In this document: piece after piece, positions 1-8,643 of the stretch
Layout of the letters: the number at the start of each line of letters is the position of its first letter
How positions within the stretch are numbered: position 1 is the first letter of the stretch
Source of the DNA: Microbulbifer sp. ALW1
Lineage (GTDB): Bacteria; Pseudomonadota; Gammaproteobacteria; Pseudomonadales; Cellvibrionaceae
Direction: 5' to 3'
Length of the DNA: 64,000 nt
Assembly (NCBI RefSeq): GCF_009903625.1
Contig: NZ_CP047569.1
Coordinates: forward strand, 2,520,501-2,584,500
Position numbers and translations under genes: made by a program
Notes under the pieces: model-generated
What the model saw: the letters and a program-made list of their open reading frames with translations, nothing else
The model's database searches: none
What the model was told of the DNA's origin: nothing

Positions 1-1
1 C

Positions 2-256
2 TGGTTTTTTTTCCGTAGTGAATGGAAAAAGGCTGCGCTGTTTATGCTGGCGGCAAACCTCGTGGACCTGGATCACCTGCTGGCGAGCCCCGTATATGAC
101 CCGGGTCGTTGCAGTATCAATTACCACCCGCTGCACACCATGTTTCCCATTTCCTTCTACGGCGCCATGATGTTTCTACCCTGGAAGCCGGTACGTTGGT
201 TGGGCATTGGTCTGGTGACACATATGCTGCTGGATGCTATTGACTGCGGAATCTGA
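2..256 (+). CDS. Membrane protein C-terminal fragment (DUF6122-like), cut by window edge
   Basis: The reading frame is open from the first complete codon at position 2 and stops at TGA 254-256, so the N-terminus lies outside the window. About 84 residues are visible. The piece has a hydrophobic helix with an N-L-V-D-L-D-H motif, a conserved H-P-L-H pair, a second hydrophobic segment containing PISFYGAMMF and a third ending in THMLLDAIDC. The spaced His/Asp residues within membrane helices resemble the small DUF6122-type and metal-dependent-hydrolase-like membrane proteins. The function is unknown and the family call is tentative. The following 250 bp hold no gene. Confidence 0.5.
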   Translation, partial: WFFFRSEWKKAALFMLAANLVDLDHLLASPVYDPGRCSINYHPLHTMFPISFYGAMMFLPWKPVRWLGIGLVTHMLLDAIDCGI

Positions 257-301
257 GTCGCGCTTGCCTGACGGATGCGTAGAAGCGGCGTAAAGTGTTC
301 A

Positions 302-348
302 CGCTTCTTTTGCGTTTCTTTTTGCCGTTCTTTTCGCCGTTCTTTTTG
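302..348 (+). repeat. Pyrimidine-rich 12-nt tandem repeat
   Basis: About four units of 11-12 nt, each of the form C-G-T/C-T-T-C-T-T-T-T-N-G, follow each other between the membrane-protein gene and the cyanophycinase gene. Unit starts are near 302, 313, 325 and 337. The plus strand is almost purely T/C with regular GC steps. No coding function is apparent, and the repeat is not a terminator because no stem is present. Confidence 0.5.
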
Positions 349-507
349 CAGTTCGTTGCATACCCTTGCACGCCTTTCTTCAAAAATGTTCAGTTTGCGC
401 CGCAAACTTGCCTGTTTTTTCCCTCCTGACCGCAGGCGACTGTTCGACTGCGGTAGCCGGGGTACTCTTTATCGGCAAAACAATAATGAGCCGAAAAGGA
501 GAACTCC

Positions 508-1914
508 ATGCGATTTAAATATTTACTGACCCTGTTGCTCTTGCTGATGAGCCAGGTTGCACTTGCCTGCATATCGACGGAAAGTGAATCCAATGACGCG
601 GAATCTGATGCGGATGGCCCCCTGTGTTCCGGGCAAAGCGTGGTCGCCGGTATCGGCAGTCGGCGCGACCAGGACTGGTATTATTTTAACGTCACGACGC
701 CGGCGGACCTGAGCATTTCACTGGCCCACAGTAGCGCCGACGATTTTGATTGGCACCTGTATGACAGTGCCTCTCGACTGTATAGCGCGGAAACGGGCAA
801 CAGCCCGGAAAGCGCAACTATCTCGGTCACCGGAGCTGGCCTCTACACCTTGAAGGTTACTCGTTACGCTGGGCGTGGTGACTACACCCTGGACGTGCAT
901 GGTATCCCCGACGGCAGCAGTAGTGGCGGTAGCAGTGGGGGTGGCAGCAGTGGCGGAAATGGTGGCGATCCTTGCGATGTCGGTTTACGTCCGGCCAAAC
1001 CCGGAGGGCTTACCCGCTATATTTCCGGGAATGAGGCCGATATTTGTGTGACGCAAAGCACCGGTGGCCTTCTGGTGATGGGCGGCGGGTCCGATGTGGA
1101 CAATGCATTTACCCGCCGAGTCAAACCACTGATCAGCGGTGGGGATGTCGTCGTTCTACGCACCAGCGGCAGTGACGGCTACAACGATTATCTGAAAAAT
1201 TTGTTGAATGCAGATTCGGTAGAAACGCTGATTGTCGATCGCCAGCAGTACGCCAATGATGAATATGTCACCTGGGCTGTGCGCTCTGCAGAGTTTGTCT
1301 GGATTGCCGGAGGGGACCAGTCCGATTACCTCAATCAGTGGCAGGGAACCGCGTTACAGGTTGCCCTTGGAGAGGTATTGGCGAGGGGTGGTGTACTTGG
1401 TGGTACCTCGGCAGGCGCTGCGGTTCAGTCAGAGTATATCTATGACCCCGATGGCATCCTGGGCGCTTACTCTTCGGAAGCGGTCAGTGACTTGTGCCAT
1501 GAAAATATCAATATTTCCAGCGGCTTCCTTGCCAGTCCGGTGATGCAATCGGTGATCGTTGATACCCATTTTGCCGAGCGCGACCGCATGGGGCGTCTTT
1601 TGGCGTTTATGGCAGGTCTTCCAGCCGGAACACTGGGGATTGGCGTCGATGAGGCGACCTCGATTTTCATTGGCGCGGATGGTAGCGGGGTAGTCGATGG
1701 CAGTGGCGATGTCTATGTACTTGCGGAAGATGCCCAGACATCGCGTACCCAGGCACAATGTGGTGCCCCGGTGATCTATGAAGGTGTGTTGCGATACAAG
1801 CTTTCCGAGTTTGATGCGTTCAATTTTCTGAATGGCTCTACCAATGTGACGCCCAAGCGTATTGGTGTGGATGGTCGCTTAGGTAATTTTTATATCAACC
1901 AGCCGTACCAGTAG
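508..1914 (+). CDS. cphE: Exported cyanophycinase (S51 family) with N-terminal PPC domain
   Basis: Predicted to hydrolyse cyanophycin to beta-Asp-Arg dipeptides outside the cytoplasm. The 468-residue protein starts at ATG 508 behind AAGGAGA at 496-502. A Sec signal peptide ends near residue 20 (VALA before Cys21; the residues before Cys do not make a good lipobox). A bacterial pre-peptidase C-terminal (PPC) beta domain follows at about residues 25-132, then a Gly/Ser linker at about 134-152, then the S51 peptidase fold. The nucleophile motif GTSAGA places Ser301. The family D-x-H-F...R-x-GRL block is present as DTHFAERDRMGRL, with T replacing the usual Q. The PPC-plus-linker architecture is typical of secreted hydrolases. 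A terminator at 2010-2044 makes the gene its own unit, upstream of the receptor, transporter and dipeptidase genes. Assignment to cyanophycin rather than another isopeptide polymer is inferred from family and neighbours. Confidence 0.88.
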   Translation: MRFKYLLTLLLLLMSQVALACISTESESNDAESDADGPLCSGQSVVAGIGSRRDQDWYYFNVTTPADLSISLAHSSADDFDWHLYDSASRLYSAETGNSPESATISVTGAGLYTLKVTRYAGRGDYTLDVHGIPDGSSSGGSSGGGSSGGNGGDPCDVGLRPAKPGGLTRYISGNEADICVTQSTGGLLVMGGGSDVDNAFTRRVKPLISGGDVVVLRTSGSDGYNDYLKNLLNADSVETLIVDRQQYANDEYVTWAVRSAEFVWIAGGDQSDYLNQWQGTALQVALGEVLARGGVLGGTSAGAAVQSEYIYDPDGILGAYSSEAVSDLCHENINISSGFLASPVMQSVIVDTHFAERDRMGRLLAFMAGLPAGTLGIGVDEATSIFIGADGSGVVDGSGDVYVLAEDAQTSRTQAQCGAPVIYEGVLRYKLSEFDAFNFLNGSTNVTPKRIGVDGRLGNFYINQPYQ

Positions 1915-2009
1915 CTCGAACGCTTAATGCAGGCGTGAACTGCATTCAGAGGTGTTCTGATAGATGTTCATTTTCAGACGAAAGTCTTAAATGCGCATCG
2001 AACCTACAG

Positions 2010-2044
2010 GCCGGGGAAGGTAATCCTTTTCCGGCTGTTTTTTT
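2010..2044 (+). terminator. Rho-independent terminator after first cyanophycinase
   Basis: An 11-bp stem (GCCGGGGAAGG with CCTTTTCCGGC, two G-U pairs) closes a TAAT loop. A run of T at 2038-2044 follows. It lies 95 bp past the stop codon and separates the cyanophycinase from the TonB receptor gene. Confidence 0.8.
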
Positions 2045-2616
2045 GCACCAGGGTTTCACGTTTAACGCACCGTGGATATCTCTGTTCCCATCGGTGCGTT
2101 CGCAGATAATTCGGTTGTTGTGTCGGATCTGTAGAAAATTACTTTCTGTAGAATTTATGCTTTACAGTATTTTTTCGACGTGATAAAAAATGTGTGAAGT
2201 TTGCTAGATAAACCCTTACATCAGCCAACTCTGAATCAATTTAAAGCGCCATGAATAAAAGCAATGTGACTACTGCTGTTATTGAGCGCTGCTCTTCCGA
2301 CTACCATCTCAGCGAGTGGTTTGACGAGTAGCTTGCCCACCTCGGTCTGACCGGGGGCTCGACGCATAGTGTGTGCCGTCGAGCACAGGGAAGCTATAAG
2401 TTGGATATCACTCCATCCCCTTATTGCTCACCGTTCATCTGATTGACGTTCAGTCTCAACAGCTTTGGGTTCTTTTACCTGTGGCTTGAGGTTGTCTGTT
2501 TTTCCCGGATTCAGGCCGGCGAATTTCCATGGCTCTGCAATGGGCCATCGCCGCACGCAACACATAAGAATCACAGAGAATCTAAAGCGGGAGCTTCGCT
2601 CCCAGAGGGAATAAAA
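2045..2616. other. Long intergenic region before the TonB receptor
   Basis: No convincing gene is present. An AT-rich stretch at 2105-2235 probably contains the receptor promoter, though no clear -35/-10 pair could be fixed. From ATG 2251 a frame runs to a stop at about 2440 but is interrupted by an in-frame TAG after 26 codons; it may be a gene remnant. An inverted repeat, GCTCGACG at 2357-2364 with CGTCGAGC at 2377-2384 and a 12-nt spacer, is a possible operator or hairpin. Confidence 0.4.
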
Positions 2617-5427
2617 ATGGATAACAGAACCCAGTTATATAAGGCTATTCGCCTTGCCATCGGTTGTTCGCTATTCGGTACCAGTGCGATTGCGTTTGCG
2701 CAGGAGGTGCCTAAACCGGTGGACGAAACGGTTGAAGAAGTTGTTGTTACCGGAACCCATATCAAAGGTCTGGATACGGAAGGGGCGGTACAGGTAGTGC
2801 AGATCAACCGCGACGATATCGAAGCGTCCGGTGCGACGTCTGCAATTGAGGTGCTGCAACGCCTGACGCAAACCGGCGGTGGTAGCGGGACTTTCTCTAC
2901 GGCCACAGCAGGCGTGATTGCTGGCGATACGCCAGTGGGCGCCTCCGGGGTTTCCCTGCGCGGACTGGGTGCCAGTTCGACTCTGGTTCTGGTGAATGGT
3001 CGCCGTGTTTCTGTCAGTTCGTTTGCGAAAGGGCAGGAGTCTTTCGTTGACGTCAACTCCATTCCTTTGTCCGCAATTGAGCGCGTCGAAGTGCTGCCCA
3101 GCGGTGCTGCGGCCACTTACGGTGCCGATGCGGTAGCCGGGGTAGTGAACTTCGTACTGCGGGACGATTTCGAGGGGAGCGAAATAAGCCTGACGCATGG
3201 CAACTCGACTGCCGCCAGTGATGAAGGCAAGTACAACCTCAACTGGGTATGGGGGCGGCAGGGGGAGCGCAGCCACACCATGATTGTTGCAGACCTGTAT
3301 TCCCGAAACGCACTTTATGATCGCGACCGTGAGATTACCGCAAACTCCATTCGCCCCAGTCAGCAGGGGGTTTACCCGAGTTTCAATGATTTGTGGCTGA
3401 TGTATTACGATCAGACACAGGGCCCGGCGGACGGGGGGTGTCCCGAGGCACAATTCAAGTCGGGCTCTTTTGGTGAATACTGTGAGTTCAACACCAATGC
3501 AGTGGAAGCGACGCAAGATGAATATGAGAGTGCCAGCGTCGTGGCTACGTTCAACTATGACATCAGCGAGCGCCTTGAATGGTTCAATACCCTGATGCTG
3601 CAGGCCAGTGAATCATTGGGGACTTCGTCACCCGCCAACTTTTCTCGTGCCCCTTTTGATCCGGAAAGCCCGCTCTGGCCGGATGCATTGAAAGCCGAAC
3701 TGGTAGAGGAAGGATCTTTCCATCCGGACTACCCTAGCAGCGATTTCAGTGATTTTTACGGTTTTCCCATTTACGCCTGGGGAAAATTTACCGATCCGCG
3801 CTCAGTCAAAGTAGAAACGCAATCCGCACGCCTGGTCAGCGGATTGCGTGGGGAAGTTTCTAGCTGGAACTGGGAGGTCGCCGCGAATCTGGGGCGCAGT
3901 GAGTCGGAGCAGCGTGGTATTTCCGGACTGTACAACTCGGAAGCATTCTTTAATGCCAGCCTGGGGAATCTCTGCAGCGACGGTACCGTGGTTAACCGCT
4001 GGGATCTGGATCTTGTGCGGCCGGGTGCCAGTTACGGGGCGGGAGAAACCTGTGAGGACATCGGTAAAACGACCGCCTGGTACAACCCCTTTAATGGCCA
4101 GACGGATCAGCCCGACGCGATTGATCAGTTTGTCAGAACTGATGCGCGCCGAGGCGGTGTGTCAAATCTGTATGCCATCGACGGCAACATTTCGGGCAGC
4201 TGGCTGGAGTTGCCGGCTGGCGCAATCCAGGTAGCCTTCGGTGGTGAGTTCCGTCGCGAGACCGTTCAGGACACTCCCTCTGGAGAGGCGGTTTCCACCA
4301 CGCTGAATCCCGAACCAATTCTCGGCTTCAGCTCCACCTCTGCGGATGCCGCTCGCAATCAGTGGGCCATTTACACCGAGCAGATGATTCCACTGGCAGC
4401 CAATACCGAGCTTCAGCTGGCACTGCGCTACGACTATTACGATAGTTTTGGTGGCGATACCAACCCCAAAGTCGCTTTGCGTCATGCGTTTTCCGATGCT
4501 GTTATTTTCCGCTCCAACTGGTCGACGTCCTTCCGTGCACCGTCACTGGCGCAGGTTGGTGCCGGTACGCTGCTGTCCAGCTACCGGGTGGATTGCTCGG
4601 AAACCGCCGAGGCCTGTGATGGGGATATGACCGAGAGTGGTGAGTTTCTTTTCTCTGAAGAAGTGAGCAATGACGCGCTCAAGCCGGAAACCGCCACCAC
4701 CTGGGGCGCGGGCTTCCTGCTGAAGCCTTCGGAAGACACTGAGATCACCATTGATTACTGGAATATCGAGCACGAAAACCTGATCGGTGTGGAAGAGGAT
4801 GATTTCATCCGTCGGGCATTTGCGGGCGAGTTCCCGATTGTCGGTGAAGGCGAATTGCCGACCGGACAGGCCGGCCTCGAAGTCAGTAATGGCTTTGTGG
4901 TGGATGGTCACTTCCTGTTAACCAACCTCGGTTGGCAGAAGACCAGTGGTGTGGATATGGCGGTAACCCAGTATCTGGACACGGACAACTGGGGAAGTTT
5001 CCGCCTGACCCTGGACGCTACCTACATGGCGGAGTTTGACAAGTTGCCTTCGGCAACCAGTGGTGTGATCAGTGAGGCTGGCGAATACACCTATCCTCGC
5101 TGGCTCGCCAATACATCCCTGCGCTGGCGTTACCAGGAGTGGTCCTCCACTTTGTCTGCGCGCTACACCCACAGCTATGCCGATGATCCCGACCCAAGGG
5201 TTCGTGAGGCAGCAAATCTTCCTGAGTTTGTGGAAGTCGACAGCTGGATTGTTTTCGATTTGAGCGTCAGTCGGGATTTCGATAGCGGTAGCTGGTTGAG
5301 TCTGCGCGTTAACAACCTGTTGGATGAAGAGCCTCCGCTGGCGTATGGCACCAGTGCCAACGTGGATTTCTTCAACCACAACTCCATGGGGCGTTTTTAC
5401 ACCCTGAGTTACGGTTACACCTTCTGA
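2617..5427 (+). CDS. TonB-dependent outer-membrane receptor
   Basis: Energy-driven outer-membrane importer, here predicted to take up cyanophycin fragments. ATG 2617 is chosen because GAGGGAA sits just upstream and a clean signal peptide follows, ending in AIAFA at about residue 28. The frame is open further upstream, but that part does not look like signal or coding sequence. The 936-residue protein has a TonB-box-like VEEVVVTG at residues 39-46, a plug domain with the typical LRGLGASSTLVLVNGRR and AAATYGADAVAGVVNF blocks, then a long beta-barrel ending in the aromatic LSYGYTF terminus. It lies between two cyanophycinase genes and just before the inner-membrane carrier. Substrate assignment rests only on this context. 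Confidence 0.87.
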   Translation: MDNRTQLYKAIRLAIGCSLFGTSAIAFAQEVPKPVDETVEEVVVTGTHIKGLDTEGAVQVVQINRDDIEASGATSAIEVLQRLTQTGGGSGTFSTATAGVIAGDTPVGASGVSLRGLGASSTLVLVNGRRVSVSSFAKGQESFVDVNSIPLSAIERVEVLPSGAAATYGADAVAGVVNFVLRDDFEGSEISLTHGNSTAASDEGKYNLNWVWGRQGERSHTMIVADLYSRNALYDRDREITANSIRPSQQGVYPSFNDLWLMYYDQTQGPADGGCPEAQFKSGSFGEYCEFNTNAVEATQDEYESASVVATFNYDISERLEWFNTLMLQASESLGTSSPANFSRAPFDPESPLWPDALKAELVEEGSFHPDYPSSDFSDFYGFPIYAWGKFTDPRSVKVETQSARLVSGLRGEVSSWNWEVAANLGRSESEQRGISGLYNSEAFFNASLGNLCSDGTVVNRWDLDLVRPGASYGAGETCEDIGKTTAWYNPFNGQTDQPDAIDQFVRTDARRGGVSNLYAIDGNISGSWLELPAGAIQVAFGGEFRRETVQDTPSGEAVSTTLNPEPILGFSSTSADAARNQWAIYTEQMIPLAANTELQLALRYDYYDSFGGDTNPKVALRHAFSDAVIFRSNWSTSFRAPSLAQVGAGTLLSSYRVDCSETAEACDGDMTESGEFLFSEEVSNDALKPETATTWGAGFLLKPSEDTEITIDYWNIEHENLIGVEEDDFIRRAFAGEFPIVGEGELPTGQAGLEVSNGFVVDGHFLLTNLGWQKTSGVDMAVTQYLDTDNWGSFRLTLDATYMAEFDKLPSATSGVISEAGEYTYPRWLANTSLRWRYQEWSSTLSARYTHSYADDPDPRVREAANLPEFVEVDSWIVFDLSVSRDFDSGSWLSLRVNNLLDEEPPLAYGTSANVDFFNHNSMGRFYTLSYGYTF

Positions 5428-5450
5428 TCGGCGTCTCACAGGAGCTGATC

Positions 5451-5486
5451 TCGGCGGGCTCGCGGAGCGGGCCTGCCGAACCTTTT
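5451..5486 (+). terminator. Weak terminator or attenuator after the receptor gene
   Basis: TCGGCGGGC at 5451-5459 pairs with GCCTGCCGA at 5471-5479 (9 bp, one G-U), followed by ACCTTTT. The short T tract and the closeness of the next gene suggest partial read-through from receptor to carrier. Confidence 0.4.
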
Positions 5487-5508
5487 GTCATATTTGCGGT
5501 ATCTCCCA

Positions 5509-7020
5509 ATGCATACAAGTGAAGTAAAAGTCAGACACACGGTAGAGCAGCCTGCAGCGAGTGCCTGGGCTATGCCCGATACGTATCTGATATTGCTGGT
5601 TGTGGCACTGCTGGCGTTTGCGCTGAATTTTCTGATACCGGCCGGCACTTTCGACACGGTGACCCGGGTAGTGAATGGTGTGGAGCGTACGGTGATTGAC
5701 CCCGCCAGTTACCAGAGCGCGGGTGATGGACCGGCGGGGATGGCTTTTTTTGCCGAGGGCGGCGAAATCGGGTTACTCAATTTTGCGTTTGAGGGAATGG
5801 TATCTGGCACCAAGTGGGGTGCTTCGATCGGCGTATTTGCGTTCATCCTGCTGACGGGGGGCGCCTTTGGACTGGTATTTGCCAGTGGCTCTGTCGAACG
5901 CGGCCTGTTTCAGGTAATTGCGCGCAATCGCAAGGCCGGCCATTTTTACCTCGCGATCCTCTGCTTCCTGTTTTCCCTCGGGGGGGCCGTGTTCGGTATG
6001 GGAGAGGAGGTCATACCCTTTACTTTGATCCTGGTACCGCTGCTTGTTTCCATGGGGTACGACAGTATTACCGCGCTGTTGGTGACCTATGTGGCGACCC
6101 AGGTGGGTTTTGCCACTTCGTGGATGAATCCATTCGGCGTAAGCATCGCGCAAGGTATTGCCGGAGTGCCTTTGATGTCCGGCAGTGGCCCGCGGATGTT
6201 GCTGTGGCTACTGGCCACTCTGGGCCTTTCTGGTTACACCATGCTGTACGCGCGCCGGGTACAGGTACGCCCGGGAGTGTCGCTGGCGTTTGATTCGGAC
6301 AAGGTCTTTCGGGATCAGTCTACTGCTGCCGGCAAGCTGCAGAGCATGGTGCGCGGCGATGGCTGGGTACTGTTGCTCTTTCTGGCGGGTATTGCGTGGA
6401 TGATCTGGGGAGTGGTGGAGCGGAGCTATTTTCTGCCGGAAATCGCCTCTCAGTTTTTCACTATGGGCATCGCGATTGCCGCGGTGGCCATTGCATTTGG
6501 ACTCAACGGCCTTACACCGAACAAGGCGGCGAGCGCATTCAAAGAGGGTGCACAACAGCTGCTGCCCGCGGCTATGGTTGTCGCGTTTGCCAAGGGTATC
6601 GTTCTCTTGCTGGGCGGCGATGACCCCCAGGGGGCCAGCATTCTGAATACGGTTCTGCATGCGGCAGGGAATGGCCTGGCCAACTTGTCTGGCGCAGTTT
6701 CCGCTTGGTTTATGTTGGCATTTCAAACCATGTTTAATTTTTTCATTACTTCGGGTTCCGGGCAGGCGGCATTGACCATGCCCATCATGGCGCCGCTGGG
6801 AGACCTGGTCGGTGTGACCCGACAGACCGCGGTACTCGCCTTTCAGTTGGGTGATGGACTCAGCAATATCATTGTGCCTACTTCGGCATCGCTGATGGGT
6901 TGTCTGGGGGCGGCGCGTCTGGACTGGGGAATCTGGGCACGTTTTGCGCTGCCGCTGCTGGCCGGGTTGTTTCTGCTGGCGTCTGTTGCCGTGCTACTTG
7001 CTGCTGCCGTGGGCTTTTAA
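5509..7020 (+). CDS. YfcC-family (DcuC superfamily) inner-membrane transporter
   Basis: Polytopic carrier of about 12 membrane segments, 503 residues. It matches the YfcC family by the early FLIPAGTF block, the GEEVIPFTLILVPL segment and the TSWMNPFGVSIAQGIAGVP motif, and by a second-half repeat (SGSGQAALTMPIMAPLGDL). These proteins belong with C4-dicarboxylate and basic amino-acid carriers. Here the likely cargo is the beta-Asp-Arg dipeptide or arginine, inferred from the cyanophycinases, receptor and dipeptidase around it. ATG 5509 is chosen; an in-frame TTG at 5485 would add eight residues, and neither has a strong ribosome binding site. The gap to the next gene is 20 bp, so the two are probably co-transcribed. 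Confidence 0.8.
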   Translation: MHTSEVKVRHTVEQPAASAWAMPDTYLILLVVALLAFALNFLIPAGTFDTVTRVVNGVERTVIDPASYQSAGDGPAGMAFFAEGGEIGLLNFAFEGMVSGTKWGASIGVFAFILLTGGAFGLVFASGSVERGLFQVIARNRKAGHFYLAILCFLFSLGGAVFGMGEEVIPFTLILVPLLVSMGYDSITALLVTYVATQVGFATSWMNPFGVSIAQGIAGVPLMSGSGPRMLLWLLATLGLSGYTMLYARRVQVRPGVSLAFDSDKVFRDQSTAAGKLQSMVRGDGWVLLLFLAGIAWMIWGVVERSYFLPEIASQFFTMGIAIAAVAIAFGLNGLTPNKAASAFKEGAQQLLPAAMVVAFAKGIVLLLGGDDPQGASILNTVLHAAGNGLANLSGAVSAWFMLAFQTMFNFFITSGSGQAALTMPIMAPLGDLVGVTRQTAVLAFQLGDGLSNIIVPTSASLMGCLGAARLDWGIWARFALPLLAGLFLLASVAVLLAAAVGF

Positions 7021-7040
7021 ACGAATTCAAGTTGTCAAAT

Positions 7041-8222
7041 ATGTCTCAAATCATACTAGTTAAAAATGCACAGGTATTCGCACCCCACAAACTGGGGATT
7101 TGCGACGTGCTGGTGGCCGGCGGACGGATCGCGAAGATCGACCAGAATATCGATTTGCCACAAAGCATTGGTGATGTCGTGGATGCGGACGGAGCCTGGC
7201 TGATGCCGGGACTCGTGGATACCCTGGTCCACATCAGCGGCGGCGGCGGTGAGGGCGGTTTCGCATCCCGCACACCCGAATTGAACGCGCGCGATGCCCT
7301 GCGTAATGGCGTAACGACGGTGATCGGTGCTTTGGGCACAGACGCAGTGACTCGTACCCTGAATGAAATGTATGGCAAGGCCCGGTCGCTGGAGGCGCAG
7401 GGACTCACTTGTTACATGCAAACGGGTTCCTATCAGGTCCCGGTAAATACCCTGACCGGCAGCATTCGCAGCGACATTATGCTGGTCGACAACATTATTG
7501 GGGTGGGTGAGCTCGCCATTTCAGATCATCGATCCTCGCACCCAACACGGGACGAGCTGGTACGTATCGCGGCCGATGCGCGGGTGGCCGGTTTGCTCAG
7601 CGGCAAAGGTGGTGTGGTCAGTGTGCATGTGGGTGATGGTGCCGGCCAGCTGGCGCCATTATTTGACGCGGTGGAAAACTCTGAAATTCCGATTACCCAG
7701 TTTTACCCCACACATATGAATCGCAATGCATCCCTGCTTGCGGATGGTGTGGCATTTGCCCGTGCCGGTGGCTTTATTGATTTCACCACTTCGACTACCG
7801 ATGAAATCCTGGCCAGCGGTGAAATGCGGGCGAGCAGAGCCCTGAGGATTGCGCTGGAGCAGGGGGCCCCGGTTGATCAGCTGACATTCTCCTCTGACGC
7901 TCAGGGCTCGCTAACCAATTTTTGCGACCAGGGGGAGCTGCAGGACCTGGAAGTCGGTTCCATTGGTAGTCTGTTTGATGAGTTTCGCCGAGCCGTTCGC
8001 GAGGAAGGTATTGAACTGGCGCAAGCGCTGAAAGTGGTTACCCGCAATCCCGCCCGTGCCCTGGGTCTAAAGCGCAAAGGGCAGATTTGCACCGGGCGCG
8101 ATGCGGACCTGCTGTTGGTCGACCCGGATCGTTTTGAATTGACCCATGTGATGGCGCTCGGTCGCTGGCAGTTGCTTGATCGGCAGGGGCGCGCTGAACG
8201 GGGCGCAACCGAGGAGCGGTAG
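7041..8222 (+). CDS. iadA: Isoaspartyl-dipeptidase-like amidohydrolase (IadA family) with altered metal site
   Basis: M38-type beta-aspartyl dipeptidase homologue, 393 residues, close to the E. coli enzyme's length. It is predicted to split beta-Asp-Arg into Asp and Arg in the cytoplasm. The start is ATG 7041, as the N-terminus (ILVKNAQVFAPHKLGICDVLVA) aligns with the family. Substrate-binding features remain: GGGGEGG, LGTD, TGSY, SDHRS, the Arg in PTHMNRN, and Ser in SSDAQGS. Ligands His (SVHVGD), His (YPTHMN) and Asp (SSD) are present. However, the first His of the HxH pair is Leu62 (DTLVH) and the position of the carboxylated Lys is Glu157 (GVGELAISDH). It may be a one-metal or rearranged variant. 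It sits between the carrier and an AraC-type regulator. Confidence 0.8.
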   Translation: MSQIILVKNAQVFAPHKLGICDVLVAGGRIAKIDQNIDLPQSIGDVVDADGAWLMPGLVDTLVHISGGGGEGGFASRTPELNARDALRNGVTTVIGALGTDAVTRTLNEMYGKARSLEAQGLTCYMQTGSYQVPVNTLTGSIRSDIMLVDNIIGVGELAISDHRSSHPTRDELVRIAADARVAGLLSGKGGVVSVHVGDGAGQLAPLFDAVENSEIPITQFYPTHMNRNASLLADGVAFARAGGFIDFTTSTTDEILASGEMRASRALRIALEQGAPVDQLTFSSDAQGSLTNFCDQGELQDLEVGSIGSLFDEFRRAVREEGIELAQALKVVTRNPARALGLKRKGQICTGRDADLLLVDPDRFELTHVMALGRWQLLDRQGRAERGATEER

Positions 8223-8227
8223 CAATC

Positions 8228-8629
8228 GTGACGGACGACCACTACTTGATGAGAGAGGCCCTGGCGTTGATGGAGAGCAATCTCTCCGAGCCGTTACTGA
8301 CGGGGGAGCTTGCTGCTTACCTGGGTGTTTCATCGAAAAAGCTGGAGCGGGTATTCCGGCGTTGTGGCTTCAAGCTGCCGGCTCGGTTCTATCTGGACTT
8401 GCGGCTTGAGCGGGCTCGCCAACTGTTACGCGGTAGCAGCTTACGTATCGATGAAGTGGGGCGAAATTGCGGGTTTTCATCCGCATCCCATTTCAGTCGT
8501 TGTTACCGCGAATTCTCCGGGCATTCGCCGCGGGAGGAGCGTAAAACGCACGCAATGCAGGCCTCGTACCGGTTACATTTTCATTGCGCGGATTACACAT
8601 GGTTGTTCTCTGCAGGACATCCGGGATAA
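8228..8629 (+). CDS. Stand-alone AraC-type DNA-binding protein
   Basis: A 133-residue protein made almost only of the two helix-turn-helix motifs of an AraC/XylS C-terminal domain: LLTGELAAYLGVSSKKLERVF, then RIDEVGRNCGFSSASHFSRCYREFSGHSPRE. This resembles the DNA-binding end of the GlxA/ArgR/CdhR group, which regulates arginine and carnitine use in Pseudomonas, but the usual N-terminal amidotransferase-like sensor is absent. GTG 8228 is favoured because GAGGAG lies at 8211-8216 inside the end of the dipeptidase gene; ATG 8249 is an alternative. A 30-residue tail after the second motif has no recognised domain. It probably regulates this locus, with an unknown effector. Confidence 0.8.
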   Translation: MTDDHYLMREALALMESNLSEPLLTGELAAYLGVSSKKLERVFRRCGFKLPARFYLDLRLERARQLLRGSSLRIDEVGRNCGFSSASHFSRCYREFSGHSPREERKTHAMQASYRLHFHCADYTWLFSAGHPG

Positions 8630-8643
8630 GTGAGAGAAAAAAT

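Noticed and set aside
1935..2183. 82-codon frame after the first cyanophycinase
   Set aside because: It runs through a clear intrinsic terminator (2010-2044), has no ribosome binding site and its composition is not protein-like.
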